Of a stretch of 64,000 nt of DNA, positions 1 to 9,363 are shown in pieces. Source of the DNA: Niastella soli (GTDB lineage Bacteria; Bacteroidota; Bacteroidia; Chitinophagales; Chitinophagaceae); the NCBI RefSeq assembly GCF_017742245.1, contig NZ_JAGHKO010000004.1:1178001-1242000 (forward strand). Reading direction: 5' to 3'. The notes beneath the pieces are model-generated. The model worked only from the letters and a program-made list of their open reading frames with translations. It searched no databases and was not told where the DNA came from. Both the position numbers and the translations under genes were made by a program. Each line of letters begins with the position of its first letter. Position 1 is the stretch's first letter.

Positions 1-1385
1 GCCATCAAATAAGTTTCTGCAGACCGGGCCAGGTTCATATCCCGCAACCCTCTGGTTTCATTTAACGCTATTCTGGAACCATCCATATGTTTGCTTAAAG
101 GCGGGAAGCGCGGGTCATTCAATGGAATGTTCCAATCTTTGGTAGCACCCGCGGGCCATGCAACATATACGTTCGGGATCGTTTTGTTTGTTTTGGAATA
201 TAAAACCACATCATTCAGTTTGTAAGCAGAAAAGCGGGTATCGCCAGGCTGATTGCAAACATACATTATACCCAGATCGCCATTGACATAATAGTTGCCT
301 GCAGATTTATTCAACCGCCATTTTGTTCTGAAGCTTTTCCAGAACCGGGAGTCATTTACCTGATCGTATAACCTAAGCATGTAGTAGGTTGTACGCAGCC
401 GGCTAAATGGCCTGTCGCCGGTAACATCACGTTGCATCTGCGAAATGTCGTCGTAACGGGACCCCCAATACAGGTGCTGGGTATTTGCACCGTTTGTAGA
501 AACGTCGGCCGTAAATTGGGCAGAAAGGATCAGTTCCGATAACTTTTCATTGGGGGCATCAGAGCCGGTATATTTCCAAAGATCGGCAAAGTTAGTAGTG
601 AGGGGATGGTGTGAAATAACTTCATCACACAAAGGCACTATGGCAGCCAGATCGGCAGCCTTGGTAGCTGAATTCCAGGAATCATTGATCTCACTGGCCC
701 GGAACAAATAGGCTTTTGCCAGATAATGGGCAGCTGCATCTTTGGTGATCTTTGCAGGTGAACTGGTATTAGGCAAAAGATCATATGCCTGTTTAAAATC
801 ACTGATGATCTGTTTGTACACCTCTTCGGGTGAAGCCCTGGTAAACTCCCTTTCAACAACTGTACTGGGTTCGGTCTTCAGCGGTACTCCGCCATATTGT
901 GAAACCAGCCGCAGATAGCAGTAGGCCCTGAAAAAATACCCTTCGCCTAACGCAACTTTTTTAATAGCATCGGAGGTAGAAAGACTGGCGGTGGCATTCT
1001 TGATCAGCAAATTCGCATCGCCTATACCTGTATACAATGTATCCCACTGAATGTTAGCTGGTGCAGTATTAGTGGTAACTACCGTAACTATTGACCTGAA
1101 ATTTCCATCATAGTTGTTCCATGGACCGTTGGAACCATCACCCCCTACCATAAACTCATCTACCCCGTAATTGGTAGCACAATAGGCCCACTCCGAACTA
1201 TATGGCAAAGCGAATACCTGGTAATACGTACCAGTGGACAATGCCTGGATCCCTGCATCGGTTTTAAAATATTCCATATTTCTATCGGTGGTCAGGGTCT
1301 CATCCAGAAAGTTTTTTTTGCAGGATGCCATCACCACCAAGCCCGACAAAAGAGATATATTGAAAATTAATTTTATAATGTTCAT
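1..1385 (-). CDS. SusD/RagB-like outer-membrane lipoprotein (3' end beyond window)
   Basis: This is the glycan-binding SusD partner of the SusC transporter immediately upstream, acting at the outer-membrane surface. Translating the minus strand from the ATG at 1385 gives MNIIKLIFNISLLSGLV followed by VMASC, a lipoprotein signal peptide with a lipobox cysteine at about residue 22. It continues with KKNFLDETLTTD and an early TPR-like segment typical of RagB/SusD proteins. The frame stays open to base 1, so about 461 residues are visible and the C-terminus is missing. It starts 30 bp downstream of the SusC stop, so co-transcription is likely. With the pectin lyases nearby, a pectin fragment ligand is inferred. 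Confidence 0.88.
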   Translation of the reverse strand, partial: MNIIKLIFNISLLSGLVVMASCKKNFLDETLTTDRNMEYFKTDAGIQALSTGTYYQVFALPYSSEWAYCATNYGVDEFMVGGDGSNGPWNNYDGNFRSIVTVVTTNTAPANIQWDTLYTGIGDANLLIKNATASLSTSDAIKKVALGEGYFFRAYCYLRLVSQYGGVPLKTEPSTVVEREFTRASPEEVYKQIISDFKQAYDLLPNTSSPAKITKDAAAHYLAKAYLFRASEINDSWNSATKAADLAAIVPLCDEVISHHPLTTNFADLWKYTGSDAPNEKLSELILSAQFTADVSTNGANTQHLYWGSRYDDISQMQRDVTGDRPFSRLRTTYYMLRLYDQVNDSRFWKSFRTKWRLNKSAGNYYVNGDLGIMYVCNQPGDTRFSAYKLNDVVLYSKTNKTIPNVYVAWPAGATKDWNIPLNDPRFPPLSKHMDGSRIALNETRGLRDMNLARSAETYLM

Positions 1386-1415
1386 TGTCTTATTTTTTAT
1401 CGTTAATCGTTGCGG

Positions 1416-4400
1416 TTAAAAGGAAGCGTTTATGCCAAAAGTGATCCCCCTGTTATAAGTAGGGCCAACCACATCCATATCCAGCCAGTCGATCTTCGAA
1501 AAGATCATTCCCGGGTTTACCACCTGTACATAGGCTTTTAAATTGGAAATAAAGGATGTTTTTAATGCTTTCCCGTTCACATTGTATCCCAACGATATAT
1601 TGCGGATCTTGAGAAATGAACCATTTTTATAACCAAATATCACATAGTATGGATCGCCGGCTCCCTCTGTATAGAATGGCCGCTGGTAGGCTGCATTCGT
1701 ATTGTTCTCCGTATAATAATCGATCACGCGTTGCGTACCGCGGGCACCTTGGGATTCGCCCCCTGTGTTATACATATATCCCAACCGTCCATAGATGAAG
1801 ATGGAAAATTCAAAGTTCTTATAAGAAACCGTATTGGTCATCCCCACTATCCATCTTGGTCTTGAATGGCCAATGAGCACACGGTCGTGGTTGGCATCGA
1901 TAAGGGTATCGCCATTCACATCAACCGGTCTTGCAGTGCCCGGTGCAAATTTGGCACTCCCTTTTGGATTTCTATTATATAACAGATAAGTGGAGGAGTC
2001 TTCCGTATGCCAAAGACCCGAGCCCTGGAAACCGTAGATCATCCCAACAGACTCACCAATGAACCAGTTGTTATTGATATCATCCTGCTTTCCGTTCGAC
2101 AGGGTCTTGATCTCGTCTTTTTGCCAGGAAACGCTGGCATTTGTTGTCCAGCTGAGGTTCTTGGTGCTTACATTCACAGTGGTTAAACTCAGATCGAATC
2201 CTTTATTGGCAGTTTGGCCCACATTAGCAAAAGTATTTGTAAAACCGGTAACCGTAGGAATAGACATTTGCATCAGCAGGTCGTCTGTTCTTGATTTGTA
2301 TAAGTCCAGGCTACCAAAGATCCTTCTGTTCAGCATGGAGAAGTCGATACCCAGATTATATTGAGTGGTCCTTTCCCAGCCCAATGTTTGGTTGGCAAAA
2401 GTCGCCGAAGGAATACCACCAGGAGTAATGGTAGTGGCAGCAGATGTTGTAAACGGATAAAAAAGCGAAGTAGTGGCACCCTGGGTTGAATAGGGTTTGA
2501 TGGCCGAATTACCGGTAACCCCTATCCCAAACCGTAATTTTAAGTCATTTATCCAGGTTGCATTCTGCATAAAAGTTTCATTGTTCATTCTCCAGGCAAG
2601 GGCCATGGACGGGAACCAGGCATATTTATGCCCTTCAGCAAGCATAGAGGCGCCATCACGTCGGGCAGAAACAGTTAGCAAATACTTGTCATTAAAGCTG
2701 TAGTTAATGCGGGCCATAAATGACTGCAACTGGCTTTCGGTAATACCCGATGCATACCCCGTTAAATTAGCAGAAGGAATATAGCTTTTTGACAACGCAT
2801 TCCATTTCTGACTGCCAAATGGGATCCCATTTGCAGCAATATAATTACTGTCGTTGGTCCATTTTGTCTGGCTGCTCAGCAAGGTAAGCCCCAGGTCGTG
2901 CTCGCCAAAGGATCTATTATAATAGAGCAAATGATCGAGGGTGTAAGAAAATGTTTGCTGTTTATTAAGTGAAGCGGAATTGGCGCCGCTACTGATCACA
3001 GAATTGGCGTCGATGTAGGTGCCATCCTTATAGGTAGAAAAATCAGGCCCAAAATTCAACCGGTATTTTAAATTCTTCAAAGCAGGAATGATGGAACCAA
3101 AGTCTACCTGCCCATATATACTGGCAAAAGCACGAAGGGTTGTTCGCTGGTCCTGATTTAAATTCCACTCCTCGGCCACATTTTTAAAAGCGATGTCACC
3201 ACCCGGGTTATAGATCCTGTTTCCCAAAGAATCGTAAGGTACCGCATAAGGGAACAGCGCCCGGGCAGATTCATACAGGCTGTTTGAGGAAGATACTGTT
3301 GTGGCGCCTATTTTAGATTGTCCAAATTCCTGTATACTGTAGGAAACGGTGAGGTTCGTACCAAACTGGAACCACTTGGTGGCATTTAAGTCGGCATTCA
3401 GGTTAACGGTGTACCTTTTATAACTCTGGCCTTTTACCGTTCCTTTATTGCTCAAATAACCAAAAGAGCCATACATTTTTGCCTTTTCACTCCCCCCGCT
3501 AACACTTAAATTCAGGTTCTGTGTTATGCCGGTTTGGGTTACCATTCCGCGCCAGTCGGTTGTTGGCACTTTTGAGGGGTCCCAGGTTCCAGACTCCCAG
3601 CCTTTGGCAATATTTGCCCAGGCCGATGGATCGGCGGTGGCCAGGAAATATTCTTTATCTTTTGCTATAGTGGGCTGATCGCCACGTGGGTTTGTGCCTG
3701 GGCTCTGATAATATTTGGCCCAGCGGCGAAACTCTATATAATCCCCTGAATTGAACATGTCTTGTCTGTCGATCAGCTTTTCTGCTGTGGTAGCCACGTT
3801 TAAACTAAGGGTGGTCTTACCAACCTTGCCCTGTTTAGTAGTGACGATCACCACCCCATTAGCGCCCCGGGAACCGTATATAGCGGTGGCGGAGGCATCT
3901 TTCAGCACGTCTATGGACTCGATGTCATTGGGGTTTATATACTCAATACCACCGGTCATCAGGGGTATTCCATCTACAACGTACAACGGCGTATTGGAGG
4001 CTGTTAAAGAACGAACACCCCGGATATTGATAGTACCTACGGTACCGGGACGTTCGGTGGAGCCGATATCAACGCCGGCTACTTTTCCCTGCATGGCCTG
4101 CAAGGCATTATCTACCGGTCTTGATTTTATTTCTTTTTCATTGATACCAGTAACAGCGCCGGTTACATCTTTCTTTTTTACCGCGCCATATCCAATGACC
4201 ACCACCTGGTCCATGGAAGTATCGGCATTGGCCAGTGTTACAGTTATTGTTCCTTTGTTCTCAAGTGCCACTTCTTTGGCATTGAACCCAACAGAACTAA
4301 ATACAAGCACTGAAGTCCCTGACGGCGCACTGATGGAAAAAGATCCATCTGCACTTGTTTGCGTTACCACTTTGGAGCCTTTCACCTGTACCGTAACACC

Positions 4401-4535
4401 CTGCAGCGGATTACCCGCATTGTCTGTTATTTTACCGGTTACGGGGAAACTATTTTGCGCAAAGGAAAAAATGGCAAAAAGATTCAATAGCGAGATGAGC
4501 AGGGCGTATCGCCTGCAAGCAATCGATTGTTTCAT
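1416..4535 (-). CDS. SusC/RagA family TonB-dependent outer-membrane transporter
   Basis: 1039 residues. It has a signal peptide ending near FSFAQ, then a carboxypeptidase-regulatory-like beta-sandwich (about residues 30-110, VTGKITDNAGNPLQGVTV). A TonB plug follows, with the family motifs VVVIGYGAVKKKDVTGA, NIRGVRSL, YVVDGIPL and DASATAIYGSRGANGV. The rest is a long beta-barrel ending in a terminal aromatic (ITFGINASF). Length and motif order are normal for SusC. It imports oligosaccharides across the outer membrane using TonB energy and pairs with the SusD gene 30 bp downstream. Three 10-bp-phased hexamers lie 65-90 bp upstream of its start and may be a regulator site. The substrate is inferred to be pectin-derived from the neighbours. 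Confidence 0.95.
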   Translation of the reverse strand: MKQSIACRRYALLISLLNLFAIFSFAQNSFPVTGKITDNAGNPLQGVTVQVKGSKVVTQTSADGSFSISAPSGTSVLVFSSVGFNAKEVALENKGTITVTLANADTSMDQVVVIGYGAVKKKDVTGAVTGINEKEIKSRPVDNALQAMQGKVAGVDIGSTERPGTVGTINIRGVRSLTASNTPLYVVDGIPLMTGGIEYINPNDIESIDVLKDASATAIYGSRGANGVVIVTTKQGKVGKTTLSLNVATTAEKLIDRQDMFNSGDYIEFRRWAKYYQSPGTNPRGDQPTIAKDKEYFLATADPSAWANIAKGWESGTWDPSKVPTTDWRGMVTQTGITQNLNLSVSGGSEKAKMYGSFGYLSNKGTVKGQSYKRYTVNLNADLNATKWFQFGTNLTVSYSIQEFGQSKIGATTVSSSNSLYESARALFPYAVPYDSLGNRIYNPGGDIAFKNVAEEWNLNQDQRTTLRAFASIYGQVDFGSIIPALKNLKYRLNFGPDFSTYKDGTYIDANSVISSGANSASLNKQQTFSYTLDHLLYYNRSFGEHDLGLTLLSSQTKWTNDSNYIAANGIPFGSQKWNALSKSYIPSANLTGYASGITESQLQSFMARINYSFNDKYLLTVSARRDGASMLAEGHKYAWFPSMALAWRMNNETFMQNATWINDLKLRFGIGVTGNSAIKPYSTQGATTSLFYPFTTSAATTITPGGIPSATFANQTLGWERTTQYNLGIDFSMLNRRIFGSLDLYKSRTDDLLMQMSIPTVTGFTNTFANVGQTANKGFDLSLTTVNVSTKNLSWTTNASVSWQKDEIKTLSNGKQDDINNNWFIGESVGMIYGFQGSGLWHTEDSSTYLLYNRNPKGSAKFAPGTARPVDVNGDTLIDANHDRVLIGHSRPRWIVGMTNTVSYKNFEFSIFIYGRLGYMYNTGGESQGARGTQRVIDYYTENNTNAAYQRPFYTEGAGDPYYVIFGYKNGSFLKIRNISLGYNVNGKALKTSFISNLKAYVQVVNPGMIFSKIDWLDMDVVGPTYNRGITFGINASF

Positions 4536-4599
4536 ATTAGCAGTTCAAGTTTAATTTATCAAAAGCACTAGTAAGTTATCCTTTCCAGTTGCTAAAATC

Positions 4600-4625
4600 A
4601 TCCTGAACCATCCTGTGCTATCCTG
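4600..4625 (-). promoter_or_regulatory. Three helically phased CAGGAT repeats upstream of susC
   Basis: On the minus strand the hexamer CAGGAT occurs three times. On the plus strand ATCCTG starts at 4600, 4610 and 4620, exactly one helical turn apart, 65-90 bp upstream of the SusC start codon. This geometry suits cooperative binding of a regulator on one DNA face. No regulator gene for this locus is in the window, so the role is inferred. Confidence 0.4.
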
Positions 4626-4755
4626 AGGGGTACTGACTATATTTACATATTCAATCAAAGGCTAAATCGTAATAACTAAAGTTCACGCTTTTCTCTATGT
4701 ACCGGGTTCTTTTTGTGTAACCAAAGCGGTTTGAATATTGCCTGTTTTTCCCAAT

Positions 4756-4787
4756 AAAAAGGGCTGCCTCTGTTTAAGAGACAGCCC
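4756..4787 (-). terminator. Rho-independent terminator after the PL11 gene
   Basis: On the minus strand, GGGCTGTCTC and its complement GAGGCAGCCC (one mismatch) flank a short TTAAACA loop, followed by a run of five T. It lies 27 bp beyond the stop codon of the rhamnogalacturonan lyase gene and separates it from the SusC/SusD unit. Confidence 0.85.
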
Positions 4788-4813
4788 AGCTTGTCACAAC
4801 GCTGTATCAAATA

Positions 4814-7800
4814 TTATTTAATAATAACGATAGCCGTTTGCGTAAATGTTCCAACAACCACCTGCACCAGGTACATTCCTTTTGAAGGACATTTCAGCCG
4901 GATCTCTTTTTGATACAAATTGCCTTGTTTGCGGTCCGTTAGCTGCTGAATTACGTTACCGGCTGTATTCGAAATGATAATTGTTACCAGCCCGGTTTCC
5001 TGACTGTTCAACCGCAGTTTAAAGTTCCCGTCTGAAGGATTGGGGAATATTTTCAGAACTTCCTGTGAAGTATTGCCGCCCCCGTGGCCATTGCTGTTGG
5101 TGAACCGGGCCGGCGCACTTTCGGGCGACCGGTTTCCGGCCGCATCCACCGCAATCACCGTATAGGTATATACGATGGGACCGGCCGGCGCATCGGTAAT
5201 AAAGGAAGTACCGCTCACCGGTCCTGTGTTCAGGGGAATACCGTCCCGGTAAATATAATAGCCGGCCACCCCAATATCATCGGTGGACGCCAGCCAGATC
5301 AATTGTACTTTTTCATGCAGCGCCTTCACGGTAGTGAGGGCCTGTGGCTGGCTCGGTGGAGTACTGTCATTCACCGTAAGTGTTTGCATTTGGGGTATGG
5401 CTGCTTTATACCTGTTGTCTCCGGGTTGTACTGCGATAATATCCGTAGTGCCTGTTCCGGTTAAATGCACCTTGCCATTAACGATAGCAGCCACCGCCGC
5501 ATTGGATGAAACATACTCTACCTTCAGACCGGAAGTAGCGATAGCGCCGGGATCGAAGTCGGCATGACCATATGCTTTAATACCGAGTGTATCAAAAGTA
5601 ATGGTCTGCTCCTGCTTTGCCAGTTCAATATTCGGCATGGGCGGTGTTTGCATATCGTATCCCAAAAAGAAGGAAGGATGCGGTGGCTGGTTGTAGCCTG
5701 AATTCTGCCAGGCAACAGCCGTACGGTATTGCGGATCATGCATAAGTGTATAAATGCGGTGGTTGGTAGGAATATTGGTGGTGAATAATACCAGCTGGGT
5801 ATTATCTGAATAGCGCAACAGTATTTCTTCCCGCCAGTCGCCAAACAGATCGGCAGTAAGACAGGGATTCTTCTTGGTATCGTTATTGCCCGTTACCGGC
5901 GCTGCCTGGTAGATGGTGAACAACCGGGCACTTCCATTGAGATCGGGCCGCCATTTGTCCAATACGTTCCCATCTAGCAATTCGCGGGCAAGGTCCCCAT
6001 CCCACCATACGGCATGGTTATACGTAGGCCGTTTGGTACTGATCAATTCGCCTTTGACATTGTACAGGCCACTGCCTGAAGATCCCCACAATTCATACCC
6101 TCTATGCGCAGAATCGAGATCGGCAGCCAGTGCGCGCCCCACATCATCGCTGCCTGTTGGAATGCCAAAGATCGTTTCGCCCGTGCCGGCATCGTTAAAC
6201 CGTAAGCCGTATGGGGCGTATTCATTGGGGTTTTCCTGGCAGATCCAGATCTCCTGGCCGGGCCGGTCAGGGTCCATATCGGTCATATGCAGGGCATCAC
6301 CATGGCCATTGCGGTTGGTCCACAGGCGGGTGCCATCATCGTCAATAGCACAGGAACCGCTGATCACCTCATCTTTACCATCGCCATCTACATCGCCAAT
6401 GGTCATCTGGTGATTGCCCTGGCCGCTGTACGCGTTGTTGGCAGCATCCGTGCTATCCTTACTGTCGAATTTCCAGCGCAGGGTCAGCTGGCCATTGCGC
6501 CAGTCGTATGCGGCACGTACCAGTTTGTTATAATAACCACGACCAATGATCACACTGGGGCGGGCGCCATCGAGGTAAGCAACGGCATTAATATAACGTT
6601 CCGCCCGGTTGCCATACCCATCACCCCAATCGGTGTAAGCACCGCGGGCAGGTTCGTAATTTATAGTGGCCATGGCCTTTCCGGTAAGGCCATTGAATAC
6701 AGTGAGGAATTCAGGTCCTTTGTCAACCCAGCCAGCAGCATTGCGATAATCCACCAGCGGATCGCCGATCACAACACCGGCGCCATCCATAGTGCCATCG
6801 GCCGTTTTACAGATCATTTCCGCTTTACCATCCCCATCAAAATCATACACCATAAACTGGGTGAAGTGCGGACCGGCATTTATGTTCTTGCCCAGGTTAA
6901 TGCGCCACAGCCGGGTGCCGTCGAGTTTATAACAATCGATGATCTGCTCACCGGAATAACCACCCGAATTATGGTTTAACCGGGTGGGGTCCCATTTGAG
7001 AAAGATCTCATACACCCCATCGCCGTCTACATCCCCTACCGAACAATCGTTGGCCGTATACGTATAGGCAACGCCGTCAACCGTTGTACCGCCAGGGGGA
7101 ATTTGCAATGGAATATGCAACTGGTTGTTCGCCCAAACCGGTACCGTTTCAGTTTGCACACCCTCTACCCCATTTAAAACCGGTCGAACGAAATAAGTAC
7201 CATTGGTGGCTATAGAATCAACGTAATTGGTGGAATTGGTAATAGGTATTGCATTTACTTTTATGCTATCCCGATACAAATTGAACGCAATACCGGCCGG
7301 GTCGGTCCCCAGCAAACGCCAGCCTACATATACAGTGTTCACATCGCGACGCATGGCCACCACGGCGCGTGTAAGGTATTCCATTTGTTTGGGCGTATTT
7401 ACCACCGCATCGGCCATTGCCCGGGAACTCAGGCGAACATTGTTCCCATAGTATGTTCCACCGGCGTTGATGGCATAGGCCCGCACATAATAAGCCGTGG
7501 CGGGTGTCAGGTTACTGAGGGTAACGCTGTAGGTCCCCGTATCGGCGCTGGCAGCAACCACTTTATTATCGGCAATGGTGGGGTTGATAGAAAGGCTATA
7601 CACCAACCCTCTTTCCGTCAATGGCGATCCGCCATCGCTGGAAATAAAACCTCCGCCTGTTGCGGAATTTGTAGTGATGTTGCTTACCAGCGTAGTGGTA
7701 AGCGTTACTGGTGGCGGTGGCGGAATGAATTTGCGTACAACCGGGGTGGAAAAACCGGCAGTACTTGTTTTTGTGTAAACGATGCTGGCACTGGCGGTGT

Positions 7801-8992
7801 CGCTTCCAACAGCCATACCCAGATTTCCTACCGGCTGATCAATACCGGTAGCCACAGCGGGATCTTTTAATTCTTTCCACGTGGTGCTGCCAGTAAATAA
7901 TTTGAACACCCGGGCGGCCGATACAGCAGTTGAAGAAACAGCATCAATAAATGAACAGTACAGGTTGCCGCTGTTGTCTCTTATCAGACTTATGCCAGGT
8001 GCATCCCGGCCACTTAGCGCCGTAGAGGAACTCCAGGTGCCCACACTTTTGTCGTACGTAATTATGGTAGCTTTGTTTGAGTTACCCGTATTAAAATAAG
8101 CGATGGTCAGGTTACCGGCAGCATTAAGGGCCATGCTGGTATGGCGAATGCCGCTGATGGCAGCGGTAACGGCCGTCCAGGCACTGCCGTTATATTTATA
8201 GAGCGCCAGGCTTCCGGTGGTGGCCGTATTACTGGCAAGACTGCAATACGCCAACCAGAGCACCTCATTTTCATCTATCACCAATGACATAGCCACAGCT
8301 TTGCCCGCCGAACTAACGGAACTGTCACCCACCGTTACCCAGGCACCGTTATCGAACTTTTTAACAAAGGGCACCAGGTTGCCGTTATCACCAAATGCAA
8401 TGTAGGGCATATGGTTGGAATCAAAGACCAGTGAACTACGTGGTGTAGAACTGTATTGGGAAACACCATTGTTCACGGAACCCGCAGACACATACAGGTT
8501 GGCGCTGTTGTCGCCCAGTGGCTGCCAGGTATCCGTTGCCGCATTATACCTTTTTATGGCCAGCCGGTTACCGGCGGCCCTATCCATATAGGTCACATAC
8601 AAAGCACCGGCATGATCTGTATAAATGCGGGTATACGAAGTACTGCCTGTACTGAGATTGTTGCCCACCTGCGCCCAGGAGCCGTCGGATTGCTGCTTTT
8701 TTACTTTACCTACACCGCTTTCTGTAAAAGCCACATAGGGCACATCAGCTCCGCCTTCACTCACCAATACAATAGTGGTGTAGCTGCTGGCTGCAGCAGT
8801 TACTGCCTGTTCATTGCCAAGGACCTGCCATTGCTGGGCATGTGAAACACCGGCAAGAAGCAATAACAGGATTACCATAAAAAACGGAAGAAAAACATTG
8901 CCAGATCGGGGCGTTCGGAACGGAGCGGCTTTTTTAGGGCAAGCCTTACCCGTATGGATGGGCATCCATAGCAAGCATGTCATTTTTTTCAT
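4814..8992 (-). CDS. Secreted rhamnogalacturonan lyase (PL11-type) with T9SS sorting domain
   Basis: Cleaves the rhamnogalacturonan-I backbone of pectin by beta-elimination. The start at 8992 (MKKMTCLLWMP) gives 1392 residues and places a hydrophobic signal (FMVILLLLLAGVSHAQ) sensibly; a start at 9043 would add 17 unlikely residues. The N-terminal third has repeated beta-propeller-like units. Next is an Fn3-like segment with GLVYSLSINPTI, then the PL11 core with calcium-binding-like DVDGDGVYE, DFDGDGKAE and DVDGDGKDE repeats. A fibronectin III domain (YYIYRDGIPL) follows, then a C-terminal type IX secretion signal (IFPNPSDGNFKL). It is about twice the length of a bare PL11 catalytic unit because of the added modules. 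A terminator follows it. Confidence 0.92.
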   Translation of the reverse strand: MKKMTCLLWMPIHTGKACPKKAAPFRTPRSGNVFLPFFMVILLLLLAGVSHAQQWQVLGNEQAVTAAASSYTTIVLVSEGGADVPYVAFTESGVGKVKKQQSDGSWAQVGNNLSTGSTSYTRIYTDHAGALYVTYMDRAAGNRLAIKRYNAATDTWQPLGDNSANLYVSAGSVNNGVSQYSSTPRSSLVFDSNHMPYIAFGDNGNLVPFVKKFDNGAWVTVGDSSVSSAGKAVAMSLVIDENEVLWLAYCSLASNTATTGSLALYKYNGSAWTAVTAAISGIRHTSMALNAAGNLTIAYFNTGNSNKATIITYDKSVGTWSSSTALSGRDAPGISLIRDNSGNLYCSFIDAVSSTAVSAARVFKLFTGSTTWKELKDPAVATGIDQPVGNLGMAVGSDTASASIVYTKTSTAGFSTPVVRKFIPPPPPVTLTTTLVSNITTNSATGGGFISSDGGSPLTERGLVYSLSINPTIADNKVVAASADTGTYSVTLSNLTPATAYYVRAYAINAGGTYYGNNVRLSSRAMADAVVNTPKQMEYLTRAVVAMRRDVNTVYVGWRLLGTDPAGIAFNLYRDSIKVNAIPITNSTNYVDSIATNGTYFVRPVLNGVEGVQTETVPVWANNQLHIPLQIPPGGTTVDGVAYTYTANDCSVGDVDGDGVYEIFLKWDPTRLNHNSGGYSGEQIIDCYKLDGTRLWRINLGKNINAGPHFTQFMVYDFDGDGKAEMICKTADGTMDGAGVVIGDPLVDYRNAAGWVDKGPEFLTVFNGLTGKAMATINYEPARGAYTDWGDGYGNRAERYINAVAYLDGARPSVIIGRGYYNKLVRAAYDWRNGQLTLRWKFDSKDSTDAANNAYSGQGNHQMTIGDVDGDGKDEVISGSCAIDDDGTRLWTNRNGHGDALHMTDMDPDRPGQEIWICQENPNEYAPYGLRFNDAGTGETIFGIPTGSDDVGRALAADLDSAHRGYELWGSSGSGLYNVKGELISTKRPTYNHAVWWDGDLARELLDGNVLDKWRPDLNGSARLFTIYQAAPVTGNNDTKKNPCLTADLFGDWREEILLRYSDNTQLVLFTTNIPTNHRIYTLMHDPQYRTAVAWQNSGYNQPPHPSFFLGYDMQTPPMPNIELAKQEQTITFDTLGIKAYGHADFDPGAIATSGLKVEYVSSNAAVAAIVNGKVHLTGTGTTDIIAVQPGDNRYKAAIPQMQTLTVNDSTPPSQPQALTTVKALHEKVQLIWLASTDDIGVAGYYIYRDGIPLNTGPVSGTSFITDAPAGPIVYTYTVIAVDAAGNRSPESAPARFTNSNGHGGGNTSQEVLKIFPNPSDGNFKLRLNSQETGLVTIIISNTAGNVIQQLTDRKQGNLYQKEIRLKCPSKGMYLVQVVVGTFTQTAIVIIK

Positions 8993-9071
8993 ACGAAGCG
9001 TTAGTTTTGAATAATGGTTATAGCATAAGCATAACAGTAACAACTGAATAAAAGCCAGTTGAACGATGACT

Positions 9072-9235
9072 GACCTGTAAGGTGCGTCATTTGAGCTTGC
9101 AATAATAGCCGGCTTATGCGCTCCTGACAGGTCGTGTTCGAAGTGATGCGAATTAGACCTGTCAGAGCCTGCCCCGCTTTGCGGGGTCTGCTTAGCTCTT
9201 GGTTCCGCAAATCTCTGAAGCAGACCTTACAGGTC
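9072..9235. repeat. Dispersed nested inverted repeat, copy 1
   Basis: The outer arms GACCTGTAAGGT (9072) and ACCTTACAGGTC (ending 9235) enclose inner arms CCTGACAGGTC and GACCTGTCAG, plus a small CCCCGC/GCGGGG hairpin. The same arm order recurs at 22913-23069 and partly at 10771-10890. It fills most of the 371-bp gap between the two pectin lyase genes. No coding potential was seen. Confidence 0.7.
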
Positions 9236-9297
9236 ATCTCAACTTAAAGCTTTAATTCGGTTTGCTATTTCTGATATTCAAATTAACACAGCGGTAT

Positions 9298-9330
9298 GAA
9301 AAGGGCGTCACGTACCTACCTGTAACGCCC
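9298..9330 (-). terminator. Terminator after the pectate lyase gene
   Basis: On the minus strand GGGCGTTAC pairs with GTGACGCCC around an AGGTAGGTAC loop and is followed by TTTTC. It lies about 35 bp past the stop codon of the PL10 gene. Confidence 0.75.
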
Positions 9331-9363
9331 GTATACAGTGAGTGAGATATAATTTTCTTCCCG

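Noticed and set aside
3751-4554. 267-codon plus-strand frame opposite the first SusC gene
   Set aside because: It is antisense to a clear SusC N-terminus, has no recognisable domain or own signals, and is best explained as a shadow.
6287-6979. 230-codon plus-strand frame opposite the PL11 lyase
   Set aside because: Its low-complexity composition mirrors the calcium-binding repeats of the lyase on the other strand; no independent support.
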